Shown: positions 8,450 through 16,432, counted from the first letter of the stretch. The stretch is 64,000 bases of DNA from an uncultured Oscillospiraceae bacterium (GCA_947632175.1 CANROC010000008.1:62001-126000), one strand, 5' to 3'. Numbers and translations: made by a program. Notes: generated by a model not told the origin, from the sequence alone.

Positions 8450-9172
8450 ATGGAGCTGAAGGTCGATCTCCACGTCCACTCGGAGGCCTCCCCGGACGGG
8501 CGCTCGGGGCTTGACGCCCTGGCTCAGGCCGCGAAAAAGCGGGGGCTGGACGCCCTCGCCATTTGCGACCACAACGCCTTTACCCTCAGCTCGCCGGAGG
8601 AGCGGGCGGGCGTCCTGCTGCTGCCGGGGTGCGAGGTATCCACCGCGGCGGGGCACGTGCTGGCCCTTTTCTGCCGGGAGCCTTTCCCGTGCCCCAAAGC
8701 CCTGCCCACGCTGGAGGAGGCCGTCAGGACCATCCGGGAGCGCGGGGGGCTGGCGGTGGTCGCCCACCCTTTCGCCCGGGCGGACCGGGACCTGGAGGGC
8801 GCGGCGGAGGCCCTGGACGGGGCCGAGTGCGCCAACGCCAGGGCGTATTTCCACAACGGGAACGCCAACGCCATGGCGGAGGACTTCGCCCGCCGCCACG
8901 GGCTTTTCATGACCGGCGGCAGCGACGCCCACGAGGCCGGCGAGGTCGGGAACTGCTACACGGTCCTGGAGTGCGCCGCGCCCACGCCGGAGGCGCTGGA
9001 GGAGGCCCTGCGGGCCGGCCGGTGCCGGCCTGTGTTCGTCCGGAACACCTCCCGTACCCGCAAGGGACTTTCCCAATTTACCCTCCGGCGGCGGCTGGGC
9101 GGGGTCAAAAACATCTGCGTCGGCGCGGCCTACGTGGCCTACTGCGCCGGCAGGGACATACTTCATTTGTAA
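8450..9172 (+). CDS. PHP-domain phosphoesterase-like protein
   Basis: The 240-residue protein starts with the PHP metal motif DLHVHSEASPDG and carries further His/Asp motifs, AICDHNAF near residue 40, VVAHPF near 104 and GGSDAHE near 160, as in the trinuclear-metal PHP phosphoesterases. It begins immediately at the stop of the ATP-grasp gene and is followed 12 bp later by a polysaccharide deacetylase, so the three form an operon. Phosphoesterase chemistry is inferred from the family; the substrate is unknown. Confidence 0.8.
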   Translation: MELKVDLHVHSEASPDGRSGLDALAQAAKKRGLDALAICDHNAFTLSSPEERAGVLLLPGCEVSTAAGHVLALFCREPFPCPKALPTLEEAVRTIRERGGLAVVAHPFARADRDLEGAAEALDGAECANARAYFHNGNANAMAEDFARRHGLFMTGGSDAHEAGEVGNCYTVLECAAPTPEALEEALRAGRCRPVFVRNTSRTRKGLSQFTLRRRLGGVKNICVGAAYVAYCAGRDILHL

Positions 9173-9184
9173 GGAGAGATCGCC

Positions 9185-10522
9185 ATGTCTATTGTCACGA
9201 AAGGCATCGGGCTTGCCAAAAAGGTGAAGCACCGGTTTGACGCCCAGATCAAGGCCCGGACGCCGGTGTACGTCTCGCCGGTGCGGCGCATCGAGCGGGT
9301 AAAGACGGATAAGCGCGTGGTGGCCATGACCTTTGACGACGGCCCCAGCCGGATGCCGCCCAACCCCGCCGGGGAGCACCGAAAGGGCCTCACCATGGAC
9401 CTGGCGGACACGCTGGAGAGCTTCGGCGCCCGGGGGACCTTCGACGTGGTGGGCTCCACCGCCGGCAATTACCCCGACGAGGCCGGCAAGGAGGGCTCCG
9501 CGGCCTGGGGCGGGAAGAAATACGACCACTACCCGGACTTCGGCCACGACGGCGAGGGCGGCGCACAGGTCTGTAAAGAAGAAATCGACCGCCTCATCGC
9601 CGGCGGGCATGAGATCACCAGCCACACCTACGCCCACGTGCTCTACGGGCCCAAGAACGTGGTCTACGCAAGCCGCACGTACCTGGGGGACATCGACAGG
9701 GCCGTGGCGGACCTCCAAAAGCTCCACGACCTTTTAAAGGAGCGGCACGGGTATACCATACGCCTCTCCCGCCCGCCCCACTACGTGGACAAGATCGCCC
9801 CCGGCCTTACAAGCTACGACGCCCTGGCCCTCATGGGCTACCAGTACATGGCCGCCAGCTTCGACGGCGCGGGTTGGCTGCCGCTGGCAAGCTACGAGGC
9901 GGAGGTGGAGGCCACCTGGCGGCCTTTGGAGAGGGCGCTGACCGAGGACCCGGAGAGCATGTGCGGGCAGATCATCTTCCAGAAGGACGGGTTCAACATG
10001 GCCCGCCGCACCCCCATCGCCGACGGGCTGGCCATCCAGCTCAAGCTCCTCGCCGACCGGGGGTATAAGGTGGTGACGGTGTCGGAGCTCATGGCGCTGA
10101 GCCCCTTTGCCGACCTGGGGGAGGGGGACGACGCCTTCGAGGCGGCCAGGAGCCTTGCCGAAAAGGGCCTGTGCCCGGCCTTCCGGGACAACACCGTCCG
10201 GCCGGACAAGCTCATGACCCGGGGCGAGCTGGCCGAGACGGTCTTCGGCTGGCCCGCGGCGAAACGGCGCGTGGAGCGCATCCAAAAAAAGCGGGGCCCC
10301 TGGCCCACCGGCCTCCCCGCCGCCCACCCCTACGGCGCGGCGGTGGACATGGCCATGGAGAAAGGGATTTTTAAAGCGCAAGCCGGCTTCGACCCCGACG
10401 CCCCGGTCACCGAGGCGGACCTCATATCCCTCACCAAGGCCCTCACGGGGGACGCCCCCGCGCTGCCCGCCACGATGCGGCGGGGGGACGTTCTCAAGAT
10501 GCTGGCGGGGATGATGAGGTAG
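9185..10522 (+). CDS. NodB-type polysaccharide deacetylase with SLH-like tail
   Basis: The NodB motifs are present: TFDDGPS near residue 50, SHTYAH (metal His pair) near 150 and RPPHY near 195, so a metal-dependent N-deacetylase of glycans is likely. Residues about 300-440 resemble degenerate S-layer homology repeats (AFRDNTVRPDKLMTRGEL). The protein has no signal peptide, which is odd for an enzyme expected to act on wall glycans, unless it is exported by another route or works on a cytoplasmic precursor. The start at 9185 follows AAGGAGAG. It is the last gene of a three-gene operon. Confidence 0.8.
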   Translation: MSIVTKGIGLAKKVKHRFDAQIKARTPVYVSPVRRIERVKTDKRVVAMTFDDGPSRMPPNPAGEHRKGLTMDLADTLESFGARGTFDVVGSTAGNYPDEAGKEGSAAWGGKKYDHYPDFGHDGEGGAQVCKEEIDRLIAGGHEITSHTYAHVLYGPKNVVYASRTYLGDIDRAVADLQKLHDLLKERHGYTIRLSRPPHYVDKIAPGLTSYDALALMGYQYMAASFDGAGWLPLASYEAEVEATWRPLERALTEDPESMCGQIIFQKDGFNMARRTPIADGLAIQLKLLADRGYKVVTVSELMALSPFADLGEGDDAFEAARSLAEKGLCPAFRDNTVRPDKLMTRGELAETVFGWPAAKRRVERIQKKRGPWPTGLPAAHPYGAAVDMAMEKGIFKAQAGFDPDAPVTEADLISLTKALTGDAPALPATMRRGDVLKMLAGMMR

Positions 10523-10908
10523 GGGTCGCCGTCCCAAAGCCCCTCCCTCTGGGAGGAGTGGCCGCGCACAGCGCCGGCCAGGGTGGGACCGTCTATCCCA
10601 CCGCTCCGAAAATCGCCCATCCCCTGCCCCCTCCCCAAGGGAGGGGCAGCCATGTCGGGGGCGGGATGCAATTATTCGGAGCCGTCCCGTCACGCAACGT
10701 GGCACGGGCGGACAATGGGTCCGCCCCTACGGGGGATGGGGAAGGTTGTCCCATTCAGCCAACACCGGAGGTCATTGAAACGCGGGCCGCCAAGAGTGGC
10801 GGCCCCTACGGCGTTTCGGGGGCAATCCAAAACCTGCAACGTGGGCGGCGGCCTGTACGGCGTTTACCCCTGCGGGCGCAGTCTTTGCGGCCCTAGAATC
10901 GCCAACCG
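10523..10908. repeat. Intergenic repeat island 2
   Basis: No gene is seen. The stretch carries inverted GTAGGGG-type modules: a CGGAC stem ending in CCCCTACGGGG near 10706-10735, a GGCGGCCCCTACGGCG module near 10785-10815 and a degenerate one near 10845-10870. It also has fragments of the GAGGGAGGGGC module seen in the other islands. Confidence 0.75.
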
Positions 10909-10956
10909 TTGACAAAAAGGGCCCCGTGCCGTATAATGGCGGCACGGGGCCCTTTT
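10909..10956 (+). promoter_or_regulatory. Promoter whose -10 box is the loop of a 17-bp palindrome
   Basis: TTGACA (10909-10914), a 17-base spacer and TATAAT (10932-10937) form a perfect consensus promoter. The spacer itself (10915-10931) is the exact reverse complement of 10940-10956, so the -10 hexamer lies in the 8-base loop of a perfect inverted repeat. It drives rightwards into the leader of the small hydrophobic peptide at 11093. An operator for a dimeric repressor, or a cruciform, is possible. Confidence 0.7.
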
Positions 10957-11020
10957 GGGCGTCCGGGAGTACCCGGATTGGAGACAACCGGAAAACGGTT
11001 AAAAAGGCGGTGCCTGGCAT

Positions 11021-11070
11021 CCCGCGCAAGCGGAATGGAGGCGTGTATCGGGCTTGCGCGGGAAATCCCG
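11021..11070 (+). promoter_or_regulatory. Structured leader of the small peptide mRNA
   Basis: CCCGCGCAAG (11021-11030) pairs with CTTGCGCGGG (11053-11062). The right arm can instead join a local GCGGG/CCCGC hairpin at 11058-11070, just before the GGAAGG ribosome site at 11076-11081. Two exclusive folds next to a Shine-Dalgarno site suggest translational control, as in type I toxin mRNAs. This is inferred from pairing only. Confidence 0.45.
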
Positions 11071-11092
11071 CGAAAGGAAGGTACATATCACT

Positions 11093-11182
11093 TTGGTATT
11101 GTTGGAGATCCTTGGCGCTCTCGGCGCCGTGGCCAGCATTGTTTCCTTAGTGCTGTATTTGCGCGACAGGAAGAGGAAGTGA
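11093..11182 (+). CDS. Small hydrophobic peptide, type I toxin-like
   Basis: A 29-codon frame starts at TTG 11093, 11 bases after a GGAAGG site, and ends with TGA inside a hairpin stem. The product has one hydrophobic segment (LLEILGALGAVASIVSLVLY) followed by the basic tail LRDRKRK. This is the architecture of membrane-acting Firmicutes type I toxins and holin-like peptides. It has its own consensus promoter, a roughly 150-nt structured leader and an antisense promoter downstream. The non-ATG start and the lack of a homology search keep confidence moderate. A constitutive small membrane protein is the main alternative. Confidence 0.5.
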   Translation: MVLLEILGALGAVASIVSLVLYLRDRKRK

Positions 11183-11208
11183 GCCGTCTGCCAGAACAGA
11201 CGGCTCAC
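11179..11208. terminator. Hairpin over the stop codon of the small peptide
   Basis: GTGAGCCGTCTG (11179-11190) and CAGACGGCTCAC (11197-11208) are perfect 12-bp arms around a 6-base loop, and the left arm includes the TGA. The right side lacks a T-tract. On the minus strand a pyrimidine-rich stretch follows, so it may end the antisense transcript rather than the mRNA. Confidence 0.6.
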
Positions 11209-11286
11209 GCTGTGGTTTGGGGCTGCAACCCCGGATCATAGCAAATAGCCCTTAGTTTGCGGCACCGCTGAACGGTCTCCACCCGT

Positions 11287-11315
11287 ATTATATAATCAAG
11301 CAACTGAAAAGTCAA
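11287..11315 (-). promoter_or_regulatory. Antisense promoter facing the small peptide gene
   Basis: On the minus strand TTGACT (11310-11315), a 17-base spacer and TATAAT (11287-11292) point left into the 3' end of the peptide mRNA. A transcript starting near 11280 would overlap the hairpin at 11179-11208 and possibly the ORF. The sequence partly resembles the promoter-bearing repeat ends elsewhere in the window, so it could be a repeat remnant. Confidence 0.55.
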
Positions 11316-11324
11316 GTGCTTTCT

Positions 11325-11353
11325 CGCTGTTTCCATGAACAGCGGGATTTTTT
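11325..11353 (+). terminator. Terminator between small peptide locus and C39-like peptidase gene
   Basis: CGCTGTT (11325-11331) and AACAGCG (11338-11344) form a hairpin followed by GGATTTTTT, a standard intrinsic terminator for rightward transcripts. It lies directly against the stop of the leftward peptidase gene. Confidence 0.65.
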
Positions 11354-12108
11354 CAATTCCCATACGACCACAGATTCCTGATCTCCCCCTCAAGCTCCTC
11401 GTAGGTCCAGGTCCTGCAGTTGGAGGGGCGGTAGGGGTCGAGGACGGTGAAGCCGGCGGCGGTGCAGGCGGTGAGGACGATGTAGTGGCCGGTGTCGGTG
11501 AAGTTACCGGGGCCCATGATGCAGATGATGGGGCGGCCGGCGGCGAGCTCCGCGCGCATGGTGGCCTCCCAGAGGGGGAGCTCCTTTGGGCCCAGGCCCA
11601 GCTTTTCCGCGCCATCGGAGAAGAGCGCCCAGGCGGTGCCGTTGCCGGGGACGCAGTAGCCCTCGTCGATGGCGAAGGAGGCGATGTACGCCGGGGTCAG
11701 CGTGCCGTCGCCGGTGAGGCCCATGGCCACCATGGAGAGGGCCGTGGGACCGCAGCCGGTCCAGCCGAGAAGTCCGTCGCCGTAGCGGCAGTAGCCCCAG
11801 CGGCTGTCCCACTGGGTGTAATAGGGGACGCATCCCCCGGTGAGCTCGCCGGTGAGGTCCAGCGTCAGGTCGTAGGGCGTGACGCCGGAGAAGCCCTCCA
11901 GGTACTCCTGGGCCTCCGGGTTTTTCTCGCCCATGACGCGGAAGGCCTCCCGGAGGTCGTCGTCGCTGATGGCGGCCAGCGCCCGGTGGCGGTTGACGGC
12001 GCGCCTGACCGCGTCCGCGCCGCCCAGAGCGAAAAAGAGGCTGGCGGCCACGGCGAGGACGAGGAGAAGCGAGATGAGAACGGGGAGGACCCGTCTTTTT
12101 TTGTTCAC
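11353..12108 (-). CDS. C39-like cysteine peptidase, membrane-anchored
   Basis: The 251-residue protein has an N-terminal basic segment and one membrane helix (about residues 8-29), then a papain-like C39-type domain. The likely catalytic triad is Cys119 in GWTGCGPTAL, His208 in DTGHYIVLT and Asp224 in VLDPYRPS, with the domain probably outside the cell. It is the third gene of a two-component operon; its start overlaps the kinase stop by 4 bp. Substrate unknown. Transporter-associated leader peptidases share the fold, but no ABC transporter is adjacent. Confidence 0.75.
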   Translation of the reverse strand: MNKKRRVLPVLISLLLVLAVAASLFFALGGADAVRRAVNRHRALAAISDDDLREAFRVMGEKNPEAQEYLEGFSGVTPYDLTLDLTGELTGGCVPYYTQWDSRWGYCRYGDGLLGWTGCGPTALSMVAMGLTGDGTLTPAYIASFAIDEGYCVPGNGTAWALFSDGAEKLGLGPKELPLWEATMRAELAAGRPIICIMGPGNFTDTGHYIVLTACTAAGFTVLDPYRPSNCRTWTYEELEGEIRNLWSYGN

Positions 12109-13772
12109 GGACGGACCTCCTTCAGGCTGACCTCCGCCTTGAAGAGGTCGCCGTCGATGGTGATGTTGAAGGCGCCGCCCATGAGCTCGGTGAGGGAGAG
12201 GGCAATGCTCAGGCCCAGGCCGGAGCCCTCGGTGTGGCGGCTGCGGTCGCCCCGGACGAAGCGCTCCATGAGCTCGTCGGCGGGGACGTTCAGGCGGTCC
12301 CGGGAGATGTTTTTCACGGAGAGGAGGCCCTGCCCGTCCAGCCGCCGGACGTCGATGTAGACCCGCGTCCCCGGCTGGGCGTACTTGACGGCGTTGCCCA
12401 AGAGGTTATCCAGCACCCGCCACAGGTGCCGCCCGTCGGCCAGGACCGTGACGGGCTTGTCGGGGACGGTGACCACGGGCTCCAGGCCGCTCTGGGCGAA
12501 CCGCTCGGCGTACTCGGCCACCGCCTGGCTGATGAGCTCGGCGGTGTTGGTGGGCACAAGCTCGGTGGGAAGATTGCCGGTGCTGGCCTTGCTGGCCTCC
12601 ACCAGGTCCAGAGTGAGATGCCGGAGCTTGTCCGACTGGCGGGCCAGGACGTCCAGATACTGCCGCCCCTCCTCCTCGGAGTGGGGCTTTTGCAGGAGGT
12701 CCACGTAGTTGACGATGGAGGTGAGGGGCGTCTTGATGTCGTGGGAGACGTTGGTGATGAGCTCGGTCTTTAGACGCTCGGAGCGCATCCGCTGGTCCAC
12801 GGCGGCGCTCATGCCGTCGCCGATGGAGTTAAGGTTCTCCGCGTGGCGGCGGTAGTCGAAATACATCTTCTTCGTGTCCACCTTGTAGTCCAGCTCCCCG
12901 GAGGCCAGCTTCGCCCCGGCTTTTTTGAGCACGGCGAACTGGTGCGCGCCCAGGATGAGCACGGAAAAGGCCGCCAGATTCACGGCGCACAGGAGCGCTA
13001 ATCCGAGAAGCTCAACGTCGCTGTCCATGCCCTCCAGGAAGATGAGGACACCGACAAAATCAGCCAGAAAGTACCCTGCGAAGCCCAGCGCCACGCGCCA
13101 TTCCATCCGCAGCGCCCGGAAAAGCCGGAGAAAGAACCGCCCTATGGCCTTGAAGCACCGCCCGATGAGCCGCAGGAGCTTGAAAACGACGGTGTTGCGC
13201 CACCAGCCCCCGGCCTTTATGCGGGCGGAGAAGGTGTAGAGCACATAGACGACGGTGAGCAGGATGAGAACGGCGCCCGCAATCACCACGCCCACCACGA
13301 AGAGGTCGTCCCCGCCGGACTCGGCGATTATCAGGCCGAACATCACGACGGCCATGGCCCCCGCGCCCAGGGTGACGTCGAAGGGGACCTTGTCCAGGGG
13401 GCTCAGAACGATGCCCTCCCGGTCCCCGCGCCGGCCGGCGGCGGCCATGAGGTAGACGAAGAGAACCAGGAAGAGGAGGAGCCCCACCGCCGCCAGTGCG
13501 ATGGCGGCGTAGCGGTTGGAGAAGACAAACTCGGAAAGCTCCCGCTCGCGGCCGGAGGTGAGGGTATTGTAGCCGTACTCCGAAAGCCAGCCGCCGTCCA
13601 AAAGATACCTCATGGCCTCCGTGTAGCCCCCGACGCCGGCAGGTACCTCGTAAAAGCGGGCGTCCCAGGCTATCAGGGCCACCGCGCCGTAAAACCCGGT
13701 GAACAGGCTGTCCAGGGTCAGCAAAAGCACCGCCAGGGCCTTCATGGGGAAGGAATAGACCGCCTTTTTCAT
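12105..13772 (-). CDS. Sensor histidine kinase
   Basis: The 555-residue protein has several membrane segments: one near the N-terminus (10-35), one around 90-112, a pair around 135-180, and another pair around 230-280. A HAMP-like linker follows, then the phospho-acceptor His344 in NVSHDIKTPLTS, an N box near LLGNAVKYA, and a G box GSGLGLSIA. It autophosphorylates and passes phosphate to the regulator encoded just upstream, with a 4-bp overlap (ATGA). The large multi-helix sensor region suggests sensing in or near the membrane. The signal is unknown. Confidence 0.9.
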   Translation of the reverse strand: MKKAVYSFPMKALAVLLLTLDSLFTGFYGAVALIAWDARFYEVPAGVGGYTEAMRYLLDGGWLSEYGYNTLTSGRERELSEFVFSNRYAAIALAAVGLLLFLVLFVYLMAAAGRRGDREGIVLSPLDKVPFDVTLGAGAMAVVMFGLIIAESGGDDLFVVGVVIAGAVLILLTVVYVLYTFSARIKAGGWWRNTVVFKLLRLIGRCFKAIGRFFLRLFRALRMEWRVALGFAGYFLADFVGVLIFLEGMDSDVELLGLALLCAVNLAAFSVLILGAHQFAVLKKAGAKLASGELDYKVDTKKMYFDYRRHAENLNSIGDGMSAAVDQRMRSERLKTELITNVSHDIKTPLTSIVNYVDLLQKPHSEEEGRQYLDVLARQSDKLRHLTLDLVEASKASTGNLPTELVPTNTAELISQAVAEYAERFAQSGLEPVVTVPDKPVTVLADGRHLWRVLDNLLGNAVKYAQPGTRVYIDVRRLDGQGLLSVKNISRDRLNVPADELMERFVRGDRSRHTEGSGLGLSIALSLTELMGGAFNITIDGDLFKAEVSLKEVRP

Positions 13773-14461
13773 TTCATCACCTCAAATTTGTACCCCTGCC
13801 CCCAGACGACCTTGATGTACCGGGGCTCGGAGGGAGTGATCTCGATCTTCTCCCGCAGGTGCCGGATGTGGACGGCCACGGACGCCTCCGCCGACAGGGC
13901 GTACCCGCCGGAGACGTGGGCGTAGATGGCGGAGGAGGAGAAGACCTTGCCGGGGTTTTGCATCAAAAGCCGCAAAATGGCAAATTCCGTGGGCGTGAGG
14001 GAGACGGCCTCGCCGTCCACCGTGACGCTCTTGCCCGCGTCGTCCAGGTCCACCCCGCCGATGACAATGTGGTCCGGCCGGCGCTCCATGCCGCCGAGGG
14101 TCGTGTACCGCCGAAGCTGGCTTTTCACCCGCGCCAGGACCTCCACGGGGTTGAAGGGCTTGGTGATGTAGTCGTCCGCCCCCACGTCCAGCCCCAGGAC
14201 CTTGTCCGTGTCCTCGCTCTTGGCGGTGAGGAGGATGATGGGGATGTTGCACTCCTGTCTCAGCCGGCTGGTGGCGGAGATGCCGTCCATCTCCGGCATC
14301 ATGATGTCCATGAGCACCAGATGGATGTCGTGGGCCCGCACCGCCTCCAGCGCCTGCGCCCCGGTATACGCCTCATAAAGCCCGTACCCCTGCCCGGAGA
14401 GATAAATTTTCAGCGCCGAAACGATGTCCCGGTCGTCGTCGCAGATCAGAATGTTTTCCAT
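13769..14461 (-). CDS. OmpR-family response regulator
   Basis: Residues 1-120 form a receiver domain with acidic pocket CDDD (7-10), phospho-acceptor Asp52 in MDIMMPEMDG and a conserved Lys in ITKPF. The C-terminal winged helix ends with VVWGQGYKFE, as in OmpR/VanR-type regulators. It is the first gene of a regulator-kinase-peptidase operon on the minus strand. A TATAAT-like -10 lies upstream at 14493-14498 but has a poor -35, which would suit activation, possibly autoregulation. Confidence 0.93.
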   Translation of the reverse strand: MENILICDDDRDIVSALKIYLSGQGYGLYEAYTGAQALEAVRAHDIHLVLMDIMMPEMDGISATSRLRQECNIPIILLTAKSEDTDKVLGLDVGADDYITKPFNPVEVLARVKSQLRRYTTLGGMERRPDHIVIGGVDLDDAGKSVTVDGEAVSLTPTEFAILRLLMQNPGKVFSSSAIYAHVSGGYALSAEASVAVHIRHLREKIEITPSEPRYIKVVWGQGYKFEVMK

Positions 14462-14539
14462 GACGGGTATCCTCTCTTTCCGTTGTGCCCCTATTATACC
14501 GCCGAAAATCTTAGGAGAAAAGGGGAAAATCGTTTAAGA

Positions 14540-15015
14540 AACGTTAAAGGTGGGGGGATTTTTTTGAAAGGTCGGCCACGCCCTGGCCGGCGCGAGTTGT
14601 CGGAACCGTTCTATCGACCCGTGCTCGCTGCCCCCCTGCCCCCCTCCTACGAGGAGGGGGCGAAAAAGGTTGCGCCTGCGGCGCAGTTTGAATTTGCCCG
14701 CGCGGCGGGGACGGGGGGACGGGCGGGGTTTAGAACCCGCCCCTACGGTTTTTAGACTGTTTTCAGTAGAAGCCGTAGGGGCCGCCACTCCTGGCGGCCC
14801 GCGTTTCGATGAACTCCCATGTCGGTTGAATGGGATTACCTTCCAGATTCCCTGTAGGGGCGGGTTCTAAACCCGCCCGTGCCACGTTACGGGACGGGAT
14901 TGGTTCCGATAAATCGCACCCGCCCCCGTCTCGGAGCCCCCTCCTCGTAGGAGGGGGGCAGGGGGGAAGCGAGCGTTGGATGACAGAGCGGTCCCGTAAT
15001 AACGCACCCGCCATT
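14540..15015. repeat. Intergenic repeat island 3
   Basis: No gene is seen. The order resembles island 1: a TACGAGGAGGGGG module (about 14625-14660), a GCGCCTGCGGCGC hairpin (about 14674-14686), a GGGCGGGG/CCCGCCCCTAC module (14720-14745), a GTAGGGG-GCCGCC module (14775-14805), another GGGCGGGTT/AACCCGCCC hairpin (14857-14879), and an inverted GAGGAGGGGGG module (about 14936-14970). Confidence 0.8.
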
Positions 15016-15020
15016 CCATG

Positions 15021-15049
15021 TTGCAAAATCGTCTCAAATGTGGTATGGT
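15021..15049 (+). promoter_or_regulatory. Promoter of the glycerophosphodiesterase gene
   Basis: TTGCAA (15021-15026), a 17-base spacer and TATGGT (15044-15049), with TG immediately upstream of the -10, lie about 40 bp before the start at 15091. Confidence 0.55.
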
Positions 15050-15090
15050 TAGTGTGAGAGATAATCGGCCAAATATCGGGGGGCGGTGTA

Positions 15091-16089
15091 ATGAAAGGTT
15101 GGAAAAAGGCGCTGGTCATCGTGGGGATCGTGCTGGCGGTGCTGGTGGTACTGGCGGGGGCTTTATACCTCACGGTGACCCACGACTGGTCCGGGGCCGC
15201 GCCGGTGAGCGTGGCGGGGTGCGGGAATCCCTATATCTCCCAGACCGGGCGGCCCATGGTATCCGCCCACCGGTCCGGCGGGGGGATCGCGCCGGAGAAC
15301 ACGCTGGCGGCCTTCCGGAACGTGGCGGAGGCGGAGTTTCAGGTGGATATCTTCGAGTTCGACCTGGCCCTCACGAAGGACGACGAGCTCATCCTGCTCC
15401 ACGACGAGACGCTGGACCGCACCTCCGACGCGCAGGAGGTCTTCGGCCACACGGATGTGAAGCCTGCCGACCACACCTACGAGGAGCTGCGGGCGCTCAA
15501 CATGGGGGAGAATTTCGTGAACGAGGCCGGGGAGACGCCCTACCGGGGCCTGCGGGGGGAGGACATCCCGGAGGACCTGCGGGTCCTGCGGCTGGAGGAC
15601 CTCTTCGACTTCCTGGACGGGTACGGGGAGTATCGGTTCATCATCGAGATCAAGGACGAGGGCGAGCGGGGCTTTCGCGCCGCGGACCGGATTTATGAGG
15701 TCCTGAAGGCGCGGGACATGCTCTCCCGGGCCATCATCGGCACCTTCCACGGGGAGGTCACGGAGTACATGGACAAGACCTACCCCGACATGCTCCGCTC
15801 CGCCGGGGTCATGGAGGTGGTGGAGCTCTACCTCAACTCCCTCCTGGGCATCGACAAGCCGGAGGGGTATTACCACTTCGTGGCGCTCCAGATCCCCGAC
15901 GAGGACTACGTGGTGAAGCTGGGCACCACGCGGCTTGTGAACTACGCCCACCGGCACAACATCGCCGTGCAGTATTGGACCGTCAACGATCCCGCCTTGG
16001 CCGCCGACCTGGCCGCCAAGGGCGCGGACGCCATCATGAGCGATTACCCGGATATGATCTACGATCTTTTCAAGGGGGAGACCCCATGA
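15091..16089 (+). CDS. Glycerophosphodiester phosphodiesterase family protein
   Basis: One N-terminal membrane helix (about residues 5-28) precedes a GDPD TIM barrel. The family motifs AHRSGG..APENT near residue 58 and LLHDETLDRT near 103 provide the catalytic His and metal ligands, and FIIEIKDEG holds further metal-binding Glu residues. It should release glycerol 3-phosphate from phospholipid head groups or teichoic acid at the outer membrane face. The start at 15091 follows a GGGGGGCGG site. A symporter remnant overlaps its stop by 4 bp. Confidence 0.88.
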   Translation: MKGWKKALVIVGIVLAVLVVLAGALYLTVTHDWSGAAPVSVAGCGNPYISQTGRPMVSAHRSGGGIAPENTLAAFRNVAEAEFQVDIFEFDLALTKDDELILLHDETLDRTSDAQEVFGHTDVKPADHTYEELRALNMGENFVNEAGETPYRGLRGEDIPEDLRVLRLEDLFDFLDGYGEYRFIIEIKDEGERGFRAADRIYEVLKARDMLSRAIIGTFHGEVTEYMDKTYPDMLRSAGVMEVVELYLNSLLGIDKPEGYYHFVALQIPDEDYVVKLGTTRLVNYAHRHNIAVQYWTVNDPALAADLAAKGADAIMSDYPDMIYDLFKGETP

Positions 16090-16310
16090 AACGCGAAAAA
16101 TTCGGCTCCCGGCTGGGGTTTATCCTCATCTCGGCGGGGTGCGCCATCGGACTTGGCAGCGTCTGGCGTTTTCCCTACGTGGTGGGCCAATCCGGCGGCG
16201 CGGCCTTCGTGCTCATTTACCTCTTCTTCCTGGTGATCCTGGGCCTGCCCATCATGGTCATGGAATACGCCGTGGGGAGGGCCGGCCAGGCCAGCATCGC
16301 CATGTTTTGA
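16086..16310 (+). pseudogene. Truncated sodium:neurotransmitter symporter
   Basis: The 74-residue frame reads like the first two membrane helices of an NSS-family transporter: GFILISAGCAIGLGSVWRFP, the TM1 sodium- and substrate-binding stretch, then GLPIMVMEYAVGRA. A full protein has about 450 residues and 11-12 helices. Here a TGA follows IAMF and no later homology is visible in any frame, so about 85 % of the gene has been deleted. It overlaps the previous stop (ATGA), which indicates a former operon. Confidence 0.85.
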
Positions 16311-16403
16311 CAGGCATACCCATTTTGTCCCAAATAAGACAGGGAGTTGGCAGTTTGTTCGAAAAAAACCGCGATTCCTGCATAAAAAAGCAGAAAACAA
16401 CAC

Positions 16404-16432
16404 TTGCAACCTGACAGGAGAAATGTTATTCT
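16404..16432 (+). promoter_or_regulatory. Promoter of the hydrogenase operon
   Basis: TTGCAA (16404-16409), a 17-base spacer and TATTCT (16427-16432) lie about 80 bp before the first hydrogenase gene. The rest of 16311-16514 shows no other gene. Confidence 0.5.

Noticed and set aside
6989..9727. A 912-codon minus-strand frame over the ATP-grasp operon
   Set aside because: Shadow frame of three genes with clear motifs; no RBS or domain.
14493..14521. Strong promoter for the response-regulator operon
   Set aside because: TATAAT is present on the minus strand, but the expected -35 position reads TTTTCT, so only a weak or activator-dependent promoter could be argued.
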